A DNA stretch of 64,000 nucleotides from an uncultured Bacteroidia bacterium (GCA_938038735.1 CALHSW010000053.1:1-64000), one strand, 5' to 3'; positions 25,547-34,921 are shown, numbered from the stretch's first letter. The notes: generated by a model not told the origin, from the letters alone. A program made the numbers and translations.

Positions 25547-26239
25547 ATGCCGTTGATAGCAGTAGAGGGGGCCGATGCGGTCGGTAAGTCGATGCAGGTG
25601 AAGCTGCTTGCCGATTTCTTGACGGAGCGAGCGGTGCGCAGCGGCGTATCGCTGCACGGCATGCATCTGCCTCGGCTAGAGGGGGGGCGCTTTTCATTGC
25701 TTCTTCGGAAGTTTTTGAAGGGAGAGTTTGCTTCAGGCGGTAATGTGGATCCGCAGCTGGTGGCGTTGCTGTTTGCATGTGATCGGTTTGACGTGCGGCC
25801 GCGGCTTGAGGAGTGGCTGAGGCAAGGTGATATTGTACTGATGGATCGTTACGTGGCATCGAACGTGGCGTACCAGTGCGCCAAGCTGGCGGATGGGTTG
25901 GAGCGACGAAAGCTGAGGGGATGGATAGAGGAGCTAGAGTATGGGGCGTTCGGGCTACCGCATGCGGATGTAACGTTGTGTTTTGATGCCCCATTGTCGT
26001 TCAGCTTAGCGCAGATAGCCGTGCGAAGGAGTCAAGGCGTATGTGCTGATGATGTGCATGAGATGGACGTAGAGTTGCAGCGCGGGGTGCGGAGAATGTA
26101 TGAGGAGATTGCTGCGAGCGATCCGAATTTCTACGTGGTGCGTTGCGGGGAGGAGGGCGAGGGAGATATGTATACTATGAGGGATCCAGTGGAAATATTT
26201 GAGGAGGTGAGATTGGTGGTTGATGGATTGACTGCGTAG
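25547..26239 (+). CDS. tmk: thymidylate kinase
   Basis: Tmk phosphorylates dTMP to dTDP. The 230-residue protein starts MPLIAVEGADAVGKSMQ, with the P-loop GADAVGKS (residues 8-15; the common form is GxDGxGKST, so the loop is slightly divergent). VALLFACDRFD, VLMDRYVASNVAYQ (the DRY block binding dTMP, about residues 100-113) and a lid region with RRSQGVCADDVHEMD follow. The AKLADGLERRKLRGWIEELE helix matches Bacteroidota-type thymidylate kinases. It begins 11 bases after the binding-protein gene. Confidence 0.9.
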   Translation: MPLIAVEGADAVGKSMQVKLLADFLTERAVRSGVSLHGMHLPRLEGGRFSLLLRKFLKGEFASGGNVDPQLVALLFACDRFDVRPRLEEWLRQGDIVLMDRYVASNVAYQCAKLADGLERRKLRGWIEELEYGAFGLPHADVTLCFDAPLSFSLAQIAVRRSQGVCADDVHEMDVELQRGVRRMYEEIAASDPNFYVVRCGEEGEGDMYTMRDPVEIFEEVRLVVDGLTA

Positions 26240-26318
26240 AGGCGGTGGATTGAGCTGCGTCAGGTTGCTTCCTAGTGCCTTCTTTGATTATGCTGCAGCC
26301 GTAGAGAATGGTTTGAAT

Positions 26319-27461
26319 ATGGTGTTGAAGAAGATTTTCCTTAGCGTCTACGTTTTTTTGCTGGCTGGCATAGCTGCATTTGCGCAGGAAGGGTTTGAAC
26401 TGGTAGGGAAGGTTATAGACCGCGAGACGCACGAGTCCCTTCCGTACTGCGCCATCCTCAACAAAACAAGCGGAACGTTCACTATCACCAACGTCAATGG
26501 GGAATTCCGTCTGAATCGGGTGAAAACCGAGGATACAATTCAGATCTCCATGATGGGATTTGAGCCGGCGAGTATTGCTGCGGGTGGCGTAAAGCAACGT
26601 GGGGAAATAGCATTGGCGCCAAGGAGCATAGAGGTGGAAGAGGTGGTGGTGCGGGGCATAGATTCCAAGAAGTACCTGTCTAGGGTGTACGATAAGATGT
26701 CGGAGAACTTTCCAGCAGAATACCCAACGTTTGATGGGATATACCGACGGCAGCTGCTCGAAGACGGGAGGTACGTATTCTTGGGCGAGTGCGAGGTTGC
26801 TTGCAGGAATACGAAGGCGTACGAAACTGCGCCTAAGGTTTCAGTGGGGCAGGCGTACGTGACAGTCAATAAGGCGGACAACAAGAACGTTTTTTCCACT
26901 GCTCTCTCCTCGAACCTCTTCTTGTACCCACCCTATGAGTACCTTTTCGGAGAGAAATTTAGAGATAGCTTGAGGTGGGAGTTTTTAGGGACTAAGGCGG
27001 GCGAAAATGGTTCATCGGAGATTTACGTATTCTCCTATGCGCATGAGCAGGGTGGGCGGCTGGTTGATGAGGGGAAAATCTACGTAGATGCGCAGGATAG
27101 CGCGGTGCTGAGGGTGGATTTAAAGCTGTACGGTGAGGATGTAAAATACCGTTTCCCAAGGAAAATTCAACTGATGGGTATGCGAGCTACCGTCACGCAC
27201 AAGTACAAAAAGATCAATGATGGAAAGTACGCATTAAGCTATTCAAGGAGCTGGTGCACATTTAAGTTTTCATCGAAGAAGGGAGTGCATGAATATACAA
27301 TCGTGAATGACCTTCTGGTGACCGACTACAAATCAAAAGAAAATAGGATTAATGGGAACGCCTCGAAAAATCCCTTTAAGCTGGCTAGGGAAACAAGGAC
27401 AGTGGCTGTGTCAGAGCTAAAGCACCTGATTCCAGATTATGCGCTCGACCAGCCCGAATGA
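26319..27461 (+). CDS. exported protein with carboxypeptidase-like regulatory domain
   Basis: A 380-residue envelope protein. The ATG at 26319 starts a signal peptide (MVLKKIFLSVYVFLLAGIAA, cleaved near FAQ); the longer frame has no such sequence. Residues about 25-105 form a CarboxypepD_reg-like beta domain (ELVGKVIDRETHESLPYCAI, GTFTITNVNGEFRL). It continues with EVEEVVVRGIDSKKYLSRV and a long beta-rich part, an arrangement resembling the DUF5686/carboxypeptidase-like group in Bacteroidota, whose role is unknown. There is no TonB plug, so it is not a receptor. Confidence 0.78.
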   Translation: MVLKKIFLSVYVFLLAGIAAFAQEGFELVGKVIDRETHESLPYCAILNKTSGTFTITNVNGEFRLNRVKTEDTIQISMMGFEPASIAAGGVKQRGEIALAPRSIEVEEVVVRGIDSKKYLSRVYDKMSENFPAEYPTFDGIYRRQLLEDGRYVFLGECEVACRNTKAYETAPKVSVGQAYVTVNKADNKNVFSTALSSNLFLYPPYEYLFGEKFRDSLRWEFLGTKAGENGSSEIYVFSYAHEQGGRLVDEGKIYVDAQDSAVLRVDLKLYGEDVKYRFPRKIQLMGMRATVTHKYKKINDGKYALSYSRSWCTFKFSSKKGVHEYTIVNDLLVTDYKSKENRINGNASKNPFKLARETRTVAVSELKHLIPDYALDQPE

Positions 27462-27592
27462 GATAACCGTAGAGGGAGGAGTCTATAGGACTACTATTGA
27501 TTACTGTTCAAGTTGGGTACGGCGAGAAAAGAGGGTTTTTACTGTAGTTTTAACGTAGAGGCGATACCGCATTCTTTGGGTTCTCCAATTAG

Positions 27593-27625
27593 TTGCAAGC
27601 GAGCAGGATAAAATAAGTACCTTTG
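27593..27625 (+). promoter_or_regulatory. promoter TTG / TAccTTTG
   Basis: TTG at 27593-27595 and TACCTTTG at 27618-27625, 22 bases apart. The core overlaps the longest-frame start (27623) of the next gene. Confidence 0.7.
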
Positions 27626-27676
27626 CGTCCGTTGTATATGCAGGGGGGAAAAGAGGCCCATGAAGAACCGAGACTT

Positions 27677-28270
27677 ATGCTAGAAAGGTTGTTGGAGTTA
27701 GACCAGGAGTTGTTCCTTTGGCTCAATGGAATGCATACCGATTTGTCGGATGCGCTGATGGTGTTCGCCTCATCGAAGCGAGCGTGGATACCATTTTACG
27801 TTTTGCTGGTGCTGTGGGTGTGGTGGCGAAAGGGATGGCGCTACGCTGTATGGTTACTCCTAGGTGCTGGGCTATGCGTGCTGCTAGCCGATAGGATTTC
27901 GGTGGTGGCGTTCAAGGACACCGTGCAGCGGCTACGCCCATGCCAATACCTACCAACGATAGGCCTGCAGGTGCATATTCCCGAGGGGGAGGGGTGCTGG
28001 GGTTTGTATGGATTCGTATCATCGCATGCAGCGAACGTATTCGCGGTGGCTGTTTTTCTGTCATTGTTGGCGCGGCGAGGGTGGCTGACAGCGGTGATGC
28101 TGCTGTGGGCATCGTGGGTGAGTGTGAGTAGGGTATTTGTGGGGGCGCATTATCCCGGAGATGTGCTGTGCGGTGCGCTTCTAGGAATCATTTTGGGAGT
28201 GCTTGTATACTACGTGCTGCGGTGGGTGAGTTGGCACTGCGGGCATAGGTGGTGGATAGGAAGGAAGTAG
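27677..28270 (+). CDS. PAP2-family lipid phosphatase
   Basis: A 197-residue membrane phosphatase with five to six hydrophobic helices. PAP2 motifs: KDTVQRLRPCQY, SSHAANVFAVAVF and SRVFVGAHYPGDVLCG. The opening LLELDQELFLWLNGMHTDL is typical of the short undecaprenyl-pyrophosphate phosphatase/PgpB-like members, which recycle the carrier lipid or make phosphatidylglycerol. The start at 27677 (MLERLLELDQ) is chosen because 27623 lies within the promoter; 27638 is a possible alternative. It is the second PAP2 enzyme of the window and belongs to a different, shorter subtype than the one at 21993. Confidence 0.88.
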   Translation: MLERLLELDQELFLWLNGMHTDLSDALMVFASSKRAWIPFYVLLVLWVWWRKGWRYAVWLLLGAGLCVLLADRISVVAFKDTVQRLRPCQYLPTIGLQVHIPEGEGCWGLYGFVSSHAANVFAVAVFLSLLARRGWLTAVMLLWASWVSVSRVFVGAHYPGDVLCGALLGIILGVLVYYVLRWVSWHCGHRWWIGRK

Positions 28271-28296
28271 GACTTCCATAGACGGATAGAAAGAAT

Positions 28297-28334
28297 GAGA
28301 GGGGGCATTGAGCCGTAGCTCGATGCCCCCTCTC
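28297..28334. terminator. bidirectional hairpin between PAP2 and TonB-receptor genes
   Basis: A 12-bp stem (gagagggggcat with its complement atgccccctctc) sits in the short gap between convergent genes. The minus-strand tail is T-rich (TCATTCTTTCTATCC), suited to ending the receptor transcript. Confidence 0.75.
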
Positions 28335-28357
28335 GCTTCGTAAAGAGCAGCTGCGGG

Positions 28358-30826
28358 TTAGAATATATTTCCCAGCTTAATGCCAACGTACATCGTGCGT
28401 GGGAGCATAGGACCGTAGACGTAGCTTGAGGCGCGTTCGGGACCCTTGTCAAAGTCTTTTTGGAACGAGTCAAAGGCGTTCTTAATCCCGCAGTAGAACT
28501 GTAGCTCCGAGCTTGCAAGCTGGAACGAGTAGGCGAGTTTTAGGCTCGCATCGAAGAAAGAAGGTGTCTTTCGGATAGGCATCTGTTTCTTCTCGATGAG
28601 TTCTTTCTCTGTATCGTTTTTTGCGATTGATCCCTCGTACGCAATGAGCATAGGCCCTGTGATGTTGAGGGTTGCATCAAGCGCAAGGCCCTTCCATATC
28701 TTCCATTGTGCCATGAGGAAGCCGTAGGCGTTCGGCGCGCGCAGGAAATCTTTTTCACCCTCGTTGAGGTCCTCGACTGCTTTGAGATATTCGCTTTTTT
28801 GGTAGGTACCGCCAAGCTTGAGCGCAAGGGGACGAGTTGGAACGTAGTTCAACTCGATGTTAGCCCCATACACGTGGGCGCCGCTGGAGGCGTTGTGCCG
28901 TGTGTAGTACACGAAGTTGTCTTCCTCCTCGGTCCTATTGATGAAGGCATCCTTGAGGTAGGTGTAGAATCCCTCCACGAGACACCCGATAGCCCACGAC
29001 TGGAAAGTCTTGTTGTAGTCTAGGGAGAGCATGGTGCTGTGGCTGGTTTCGTGCTTGAGGTTCTCCGCATTACGTGTGGTGACCCGTCTTACCCCTGAGA
29101 CGCCTACGTGTAGCTCCTCATCGTACACCTGCGGGGCGCGGTAGCCCATGGCATAGTTTGCGCGCAGCTGTAGCTCTGGAAGGATGTTGAAGAGGAAGGA
29201 GATGCGCGGTATTGGCGCATTGCCGGTGTAGGTGGTGGTTTTGTCGTTAGCTTTCTCTGCTAGGTTACGCACCTGGAAGTGGTCAAAACGGAGACCTGCC
29301 GTGACAGTCCCGAAGGGGTGCTTGTACGAGAATTGCCCGAAGGCGCCGAGCGCAAAGGTGCGCTGGTGCGCAATGAGGATTTCATCGGTGAGGGTGATGT
29401 TCTCCTCGTCCACCTCCCACTCGTGGGTGTCCTCATTCTCATGTACGCCGTACTGCGGGAATCCAGGGCGTGCGTCGCGGAGGAATTCTCCCGAGAGGTC
29501 AACTCCCGTGGTAAGCGTGCCCCAGTCGCCAAAGGCGGTGAGGTACTGCGCCATGGTGCTATAGGTGATGTTCTTTGTGCGGCCGTAGTCTTTTAGACTA
29601 TTGCCACCGTAGTACGATTCACGGTTGACATGCAGCAGGGAGGCATTAATGGACAGCAGGTCGTGATCTCTGAAGTACTGCTGGAGCTGCACCGAGGCGT
29701 TGTTGATACTGTGCGAAGGGGCTTCCGCCACGTCGGCGCAGTGCAGCGGGGAGTCAAAGCGATTGCCACCGCGCCGTTTCTCGGAGATGTGGAAGTAGGT
29801 AGCCGAGAGTTTTCCCCGTGGTGACACCCTGTAAAAGGTGCGCGCGCCGATGGTTGCGTTGCGTAGGAAGGGGAGCTCGGAGAAACCATCGTTGTCGTAG
29901 TCGAAGGGGGTACGCTGACGGAACGTGCCGTAGAGCGAGAGGCCCGTTTTGCTATCGGGGGTGAGAACAGAGGCACTCAGGTTAACGTTGTAATCCGGTT
30001 TAGTACCACCGCTCCCCTTAACCCCTACGCCTGTGAAGCTCTGCATATAGTCCACCTCAAACGTGTTAAAAGTGGGGTCTCTAAGGATTAGATTGACGGA
30101 GCCAGCCACGGCGCTGCTGCCGTAGAGGGAGCTACCCCCACCCCGAAGGATTTCTACCCGATCGACCATGTTAGAGGGGATGAGTTCCATACCGTACACT
30201 CCCATCAGGGAGCCAAACATGGGGCGTCCATCGATGAGTACCTGAGAGTATTGCCCCGGCATGCCGTTGAGGCGAATCTGATTGAACCCGCAGTTTTGGC
30301 AATCGTTCTCCATGCGTACGCCTGGGGCGAAGGAGATCCCTTCGCTAATGGTAATAGCGCTCGTGGCGCTGAGGAGTTGCGGGGTGATGGAACTAATAAT
30401 GGAGCCAGTTTCGCGGCGGGTGACAGAACGCTTATCGCCGGTGACCACCACGGCATCCATTTGCAGGTAGTCCTCCTCAAGGGTGAAGTCAATTTCTATG
30501 CTTTTATCTTCCACAAAAACAACCTCCCTCTTTTGGGTGGAGTAGCCGAGCATAGAGGCTTCCACGGTGTAGCTCCCCAAGGGAAGGTCAATGATACGAT
30601 AGTGACCGGTTGCATCGGTAATGGTAGATAACGTTGTACCCACGATGCGGATGAGCGCATAGGGAAGGTGCTTCCCGTTGCAGGTAACGTGCCCGAAGAT
30701 GTTAGCATCGGTGCGTTTTTGCTGCGTATTGGTTGTCTTCACCTCGGCATTTGCATATTGCGAAGTGCCGAGGGTGAACGAGGCTACCCATATGGCAGCA
30801 AGAATGAAAAAAGCTTTACGACACAT
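28358..30826 (-). CDS. TonB-dependent outer-membrane receptor
   Basis: An 822-residue receptor for energy-dependent uptake across the outer membrane. A signal peptide (cleaved near QYANA) is followed by a carboxypeptidase-like beta domain (about residues 38-118: IFGHVTCNGKHLPYALIRIV, DATGHYRIIDLPLGSYTVEA), a plug domain (about 125-245; VVTGDKRSVTRRETGSIIS, VDRVEILRGGGSSLYGSSAV) and a 22-strand barrel ending in MYVGIKLGNIF. The plug holds NDCQNCGFNQIRLNGMPG, with a CxxC pair. There is no SusD partner, so the ligand is more likely a metal, heme or cofactor than a glycan. The C-terminal Phe is typical of outer-membrane barrels. Likely transcribed alone. Confidence 0.93.
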   Translation of the reverse strand: MCRKAFFILAAIWVASFTLGTSQYANAEVKTTNTQQKRTDANIFGHVTCNGKHLPYALIRIVGTTLSTITDATGHYRIIDLPLGSYTVEASMLGYSTQKREVVFVEDKSIEIDFTLEEDYLQMDAVVVTGDKRSVTRRETGSIISSITPQLLSATSAITISEGISFAPGVRMENDCQNCGFNQIRLNGMPGQYSQVLIDGRPMFGSLMGVYGMELIPSNMVDRVEILRGGGSSLYGSSAVAGSVNLILRDPTFNTFEVDYMQSFTGVGVKGSGGTKPDYNVNLSASVLTPDSKTGLSLYGTFRQRTPFDYDNDGFSELPFLRNATIGARTFYRVSPRGKLSATYFHISEKRRGGNRFDSPLHCADVAEAPSHSINNASVQLQQYFRDHDLLSINASLLHVNRESYYGGNSLKDYGRTKNITYSTMAQYLTAFGDWGTLTTGVDLSGEFLRDARPGFPQYGVHENEDTHEWEVDEENITLTDEILIAHQRTFALGAFGQFSYKHPFGTVTAGLRFDHFQVRNLAEKANDKTTTYTGNAPIPRISFLFNILPELQLRANYAMGYRAPQVYDEELHVGVSGVRRVTTRNAENLKHETSHSTMLSLDYNKTFQSWAIGCLVEGFYTYLKDAFINRTEEEDNFVYYTRHNASSGAHVYGANIELNYVPTRPLALKLGGTYQKSEYLKAVEDLNEGEKDFLRAPNAYGFLMAQWKIWKGLALDATLNITGPMLIAYEGSIAKNDTEKELIEKKQMPIRKTPSFFDASLKLAYSFQLASSELQFYCGIKNAFDSFQKDFDKGPERASSYVYGPMLPRTMYVGIKLGNIF

Positions 30827-31263
30827 AGTATAAAGTTACTTTACGATGCAGCATGCGGAATGGCCAAAATCGGTGAGTACCGCAGGGCGACATCCATTTC
30901 TATGGCAAAAGTAGTATGAAAACGAACTGGGTGAAATCATAGTAAAAAGGGATTTTCGTCCGCGGATGATATGAGGGCATTTACCAATTCTGCATCATAT
31001 TCTTCTAGTAATAGCAAAAGACTACAGTTTTTGTTTCATGAATTTTCTTCTTGCAACATTGGTGCAGTAGTGAAAAACGGGGAGAGGGAAATGTCCCCAG
31101 CCGCGTGCCGATAGTTGCCTGAGTAGCTACAGAAATGGGGGGAGATTATCTACGTGAATAGATCTATTTTACCTTTAGAGTCAGCACCTTGCGGCTTGCT
31201 CATTCTGCATTGAGTTGCAAGTAGAGATGGTGAGTTAGAGGCCAGAAGAATTTTTCAATGGGG
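30827..31263. other. intergenic region upstream of the TonB receptor
   Basis: A 437-base A/T-richer gap without a credible gene. It contains the putative receptor promoter. I looked for a cobalamin, TPP or heme-type leader on the minus strand and saw no recognisable riboswitch core. Confidence 0.5.
30906..30913 (-). promoter_or_regulatory. promoter core TActTTTG for the TonB receptor
   Basis: Minus-strand TACTTTTG about 80 bases before the receptor ATG. A TTG element upstream is not clear. Confidence 0.45.
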
Positions 31264-32778
31264 TCATTTGTTGTAGGAGAGGATTGGAGGGAGGGCGAGT
31301 AGCAACGAGCAGATGCTAGCAAAAGCGGGGCTCAAAAGGGTGGGGGCGCAGAGGGTGGCAACGATGCCCAAGGCGAGGGCTGTAAGGCCAAGATGTTTAG
31401 GCAGTGAGCGTTTAGCACCGTGCTTTGCGGGGAGTGCAGCAATGCATGCCGCTGCCGCGAGCAGCAGGAGGAGTAGCGCTGCGGGGAGGAGTCCAATGGC
31501 GAGAGGAATGGAAAAAATGCCGATGGCGCGTGGGGTGTCGGAGGTTACGTTGCGAAGGCCAACGCCTAGCGTAGGTGCTGCCGAAAGTTTGGTGAAGGCT
31601 GCGGTTGACTGGTCGATGATAGTGGTAAACTGTGAGGTGGGGATACCGGATTGCAGGTAGCGATCCATATTTTCCAACTCATGCCACGTGGCCTTGAAGA
31701 TAAAGCTTTTTCGTACGAGGGTGGCGTTGTAGATTCCGCGTTCGATGGCCTTTACGTCGCGGGGCGATAGCTGCGATATACCCACAGAGTCTTTCCGTAG
31801 GTCGAGCGAGGTGAGGTAGCGAATGAGGGACTCTTTGACGGTCAGACCATTCGGGGTTACCGTGCTAAGGGGCAGCGAACTGACGGTGGGCCATTGCGCT
31901 TCAAGCTCTTCGGGGCAGAGGTAGAGGTTAACGTAGTAGCCGTTCTCCTTGTCGTGCGAGAGGGTGTCGTGGCGGTAGGGATTGCCATTGTGGGTTAGTA
32001 CAGGGAGGGACGATGCGTCTTGCTGATGCCCAACGAAGTAGGTGTCGTCTATGTGAGCGAAGTAGGATATGGAGAAGAGCCAAATGAAGGCGATGGCAAT
32101 CCACACGCTGAGCCTACCGATGGTGTATGGGATGCGTGCGATGAGATGGGCAAGGGTAGGGAGGAGCGCTAAGGGCAGGAGAAGGAGGGCGGGCCAGCAG
32201 TCAAAGGCTGCAAAGCAAATGATGAGTACAGCGATTTGGACGCAGAGTGTAATGATTATTTTCCTGGAGAGGGTGGGGGTATTGACGATGATTTCAAGTA
32301 GCAGGACGGTAGCCAGGAAAAGGTACGGTGCTGCGGTGGGGCTATCTGGTTGCCTGAAAAGGGCAGAGAAAATAGTGCCAAGAAAGAGCCCCTGCGTTAG
32401 GTAGATAGCATTGCGGGGTGTGCGGGCTGCGCTGGTCGTGAGCAGGAGCGGAGCTATGAGGGCGGCGAGGGCGGTGAGGAGGAGCGCAAAGCGGTCGGAG
32501 TGCGCAATGGTGTGATACGCTCCGAGGAGTAGCAAAAGGGCAAAGGGGATGAGCGCAGGGAGTAGGGGACGGATGGATTGCATTCGTAGTCGCATGCGTA
32601 AAGGTTCGGGGTAGATGAGGTAGGCAAGGAGGGCAATGAGAAGGCTTATAGAAAAGAGCGTGCTAGAGATTGGGGCTGTCACACCCATTAGGAGGGAGGC
32701 TGCCGTGAAGAGGTAGCTAGCGGTGCGGGTACGAGGGCAGGCGGTGCTACGGTTGCTCGGGTCAATAAGATTTTCCAT
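31264..32778 (-). CDS. O-antigen-ligase/polymerase-like membrane protein
   Basis: A 504-residue membrane protein with roughly twelve hydrophobic segments: about eight in residues 20-245, a large hydrophilic loop (about 250-410) and three to four more at the C-terminus. Two rows of helices around one big external loop, with a short TLGVGLRN motif just before the last helices, is the layout of Wzy/WaaL-type enzymes, but no decisive motif is seen and the similarity is weak. The loop contains no known catalytic domain. The start MENLIDPSNR (32778) fits a promoter core at 32809; the longer frame begins upstream of it. No other polysaccharide gene is adjacent. Confidence 0.5.
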   Translation of the reverse strand: MENLIDPSNRSTACPRTRTASYLFTAASLLMGVTAPISSTLFSISLLIALLAYLIYPEPLRMRLRMQSIRPLLPALIPFALLLLLGAYHTIAHSDRFALLLTALAALIAPLLLTTSAARTPRNAIYLTQGLFLGTIFSALFRQPDSPTAAPYLFLATVLLLEIIVNTPTLSRKIIITLCVQIAVLIICFAAFDCWPALLLLPLALLPTLAHLIARIPYTIGRLSVWIAIAFIWLFSISYFAHIDDTYFVGHQQDASSLPVLTHNGNPYRHDTLSHDKENGYYVNLYLCPEELEAQWPTVSSLPLSTVTPNGLTVKESLIRYLTSLDLRKDSVGISQLSPRDVKAIERGIYNATLVRKSFIFKATWHELENMDRYLQSGIPTSQFTTIIDQSTAAFTKLSAAPTLGVGLRNVTSDTPRAIGIFSIPLAIGLLPAALLLLLLAAAACIAALPAKHGAKRSLPKHLGLTALALGIVATLCAPTLLSPAFASICSLLLALPPILSYNK

Positions 32779-32808
32779 GAGTTTATATACTTTAGGATAG
32801 GTCAAGGG

Positions 32809-32816
32809 CTAAGGTA
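32809..32816 (-). promoter_or_regulatory. promoter core TAccTTAG
   Basis: Minus-strand TACCTTAG, one base off TAnnTTTG, 30 bases before the chosen ATG of the ligase-like gene. Confidence 0.4.
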
Positions 32817-32877
32817 GCGCAATAATTTGAGAATGATGGCGTGCGGAAGGAAAAAATAGGAAATGTTGAGGTTTTTG

Positions 32878-32885
32878 TACCTTTG
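32878..32885 (+). promoter_or_regulatory. promoter core TAccTTTG
   Basis: TACCTTTG 55 bases before the ATG of the next + strand gene; no clear TTG at the usual distance. Confidence 0.55.
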
Positions 32886-32939
32886 TACGAGAGGATTAGG
32901 ACATCGCAACGTTAGGATTTAGAGAAAGCACGATAGGAC

Positions 32940-33494
32940 ATGGGGAGCGAGGGGCTTGCGGAACAATTTGATGCCTTGCTACGGCCGAGCAAGGGTATGC
33001 GTTTCGTGGTAGCGTACACGTGGGTGCAAATAGGGGTGCTACTACTGGGTAGCTTGCTGGTGCTCCGAGTGGCGATAGTTTCAGGGGAGTGGATGATAGC
33101 GGTGCCCGTGCCGCTGGCCTTTATTCTTACCTTCATGTTCTTCAACACCGTTAAAGGCCTGCAGGCTAGGTACCAGACGGCACGCCGAGACGTTGCAACG
33201 CTGTTTTGGGTATGCGGAGCGTTTAGTTTCATTTTAGGTGTGCTCCTCGTGGCAAAATCTATAGCCAACTTTGATGTTGATGACATGTGGAAATCGGCGG
33301 GGGTGACGTTGCTCAGCGTTCTATGGGTGGCGTTTGCTGCGTGTAACATCTTTTGCGCAATCTACCTGGATGAGTCGGAGGGAGCGCATGCGTACTTTGG
33401 AGGAAAGCCGTTGCGTGAACCCATGAAGCCGCGCTACGTGCAGAAAGGTGCATCGTACTCACGCACATCCCCCTTTAGGCCGCCCTATCGGTAG
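32940..33494 (+). CDS. four-helix membrane protein of unknown function
   Basis: A 184-residue protein with four hydrophobic segments (about residues 22-42, 50-68, 88-106 and 122-142) and polar ends. The short N-terminal MGSEGLAEQFDALLRPSKG and the C-terminal tail, rich in Arg, Lys, Pro and Tyr (EPMKPRYVQKGASYSRTSPF), should lie in the cytoplasm. I do not recognise the family. Its last 10 bases overlap the end of the convergent T9SS-cargo gene. It has its own promoter and appears to be a single-gene unit. Confidence 0.7.
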   Translation: MGSEGLAEQFDALLRPSKGMRFVVAYTWVQIGVLLLGSLLVLRVAIVSGEWMIAVPVPLAFILTFMFFNTVKGLQARYQTARRDVATLFWVCGAFSFILGVLLVAKSIANFDVDDMWKSAGVTLLSVLWVAFAACNIFCAIYLDESEGAHAYFGGKPLREPMKPRYVQKGASYSRTSPFRPPYR

Positions 33495-34921
33495 AGATGT
33501 ATGAAACCCCGATAGGTTTCGCCGCGGAACGCTTTGCCGTCCCACCCCTCGGCCTGAATGATGTAGAAGTAGACCCCTTGCGGCTCATCCGCCCCGCTAT
33601 TCTTACGTTTTCCATTCCACCCTTCCCACGCGCGGGGATTCCCTTGGTAGGAGCAAACCCGCTGCCCCCCCCGATTAAAGATTTCAATCTTAAAATTACG
33701 GATGGAGCGGACGCTCGTTTCTGGGTTCTTAAAACGAAAGACATCGTTAATGAAGTCCCCGTTGGGCGTGAAGACGTTGGGTATCTCTCGCGTGTTGATG
33801 AGCGAGGAGTCAACGTTGAGGGTGAGGTTTGCGGTGTCGGCGCACCCTTTTCGGTTGTTCACTGCGCAGAGCGTGACGAGGTAGGTGCCCGCGGTGAAGA
33901 GGTTCGGGTCAATTTCGGGGGCTGTCTGTTCGCTGGCAAGGGCCTTGGCGATGAAAAGCGTATCGGCTGCACCCGAACGTGCGGCGCGGGGATCATTTCG
34001 GATGGTCCAAATGACCGAGTCTGCATTCTTTGACTTGTCGGCAAGCTTTAGGCGGATTGGGGCTTCGTGGGTTAGCGTTCGCCCCGCGGCCTGCCACGGC
34101 GCGGCGGGGGCATCGGGCTTGTCGATGTATTGAACGTTCAAAATGGGCTCCACGCTGATGGGATCCAGTACAGGCGTAGTGGCTGAGAGGGTTCGATTGT
34201 AAAAGTTTGTGACCACGAGACGATACCCTTGGGGCTCTGTAGGGGCGGGGTCGCTGATTTTAAGCGAGTTGGTAGAGAAGTCGGTGAGCGAAGTATGCTT
34301 GTCGCTTAGCCATTGAAAATCTTTGAAGTACACCCTCCCGATGCTGTTGATAGGTAGAAGGTATGGCGAGGTGAGGTCTGAATAGGTGAAAAGCTCATCG
34401 GTTATGGTGGAGCGGTCGTAGTTGAAACGCGGGGTGAGGGTGCGGGCGCCGCATTTGTCCTCGATGTAGAGGTCATCGAGTTGGACATCGTCGAAGAAGA
34501 TCCATACGCGCTTCTTGAGGGTGTCATTCCCCTCTATACGTATCAGCCGGTAGGCGGTGGGGGCGGACACGGAGGTGGAGATGCTTTTGCCAGAGGGTAC
34601 CTGCTCAATGGTTTTCCAGGAGTAGGTGTAGTCGGTGGTAGAGAATTCAATTTGCTGGATTTCCAAAGCCGCATCGGGCGCATTGTCAACAGCACCGGAA
34701 AGGGTGATGGGGCCATGCGTACCGCCAGGGGAAGAGGTGATGATGAAAATGGAGTCCTGCGTCTCGTCGGGGGCGAGCTTGCTGTAGGTGGAGAGGAGGG
34801 CCGCATCGTACTGTTTGGGCTTGAAGAAGAGTGAAGGAGCGGTCTGCGCCCCGCATCGCAGCGGTGCGATGAGGAGCAGTGAGGCGATTAGGCAAAAGGT
34901 GAATATGTACGAACGCTGCAT
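33485..34921 (-). CDS. T9SS type B sorting-domain protein (gliding-motility-associated C-terminal domain)
   Basis: A 478-residue exported protein. A signal peptide (MQRSYIFTFCLIASLLLIAP) is followed by beta-rich domains, including a PKD-like segment near residues 275-370. The last about 95 residues form a type B C-terminal domain: IPNVFTPNGDFINDVFRF, KIEIFNRGGQRVCSYQG, WEGWNGKRKNSGADEPQGVY and the closing YRGFIHLYR. This tail directs secretion through the type IX system to the cell surface. Its own function is not visible; the protein lacks an enzyme domain, so adhesion or structural roles are possible. The start at 34921 is preferred to a TTG at 34930. The convergent neighbour overlaps its end by 10 bases. 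Confidence 0.88.
   Translation of the reverse strand: MQRSYIFTFCLIASLLLIAPLRCGAQTAPSLFFKPKQYDAALLSTYSKLAPDETQDSIFIITSSPGGTHGPITLSGAVDNAPDAALEIQQIEFSTTDYTYSWKTIEQVPSGKSISTSVSAPTAYRLIRIEGNDTLKKRVWIFFDDVQLDDLYIEDKCGARTLTPRFNYDRSTITDELFTYSDLTSPYLLPINSIGRVYFKDFQWLSDKHTSLTDFSTNSLKISDPAPTEPQGYRLVVTNFYNRTLSATTPVLDPISVEPILNVQYIDKPDAPAAPWQAAGRTLTHEAPIRLKLADKSKNADSVIWTIRNDPRAARSGAADTLFIAKALASEQTAPEIDPNLFTAGTYLVTLCAVNNRKGCADTANLTLNVDSSLINTREIPNVFTPNGDFINDVFRFKNPETSVRSIRNFKIEIFNRGGQRVCSYQGNPRAWEGWNGKRKNSGADEPQGVYFYIIQAEGWDGKAFRGETYRGFIHLYR

Noticed and set aside
30827..31263. Possible riboswitch before the TonB receptor, or before the binding-protein gene
   Set aside because: No cobalamin-, TPP- or FMN-type conserved core was recognised on the relevant strand in either leader.
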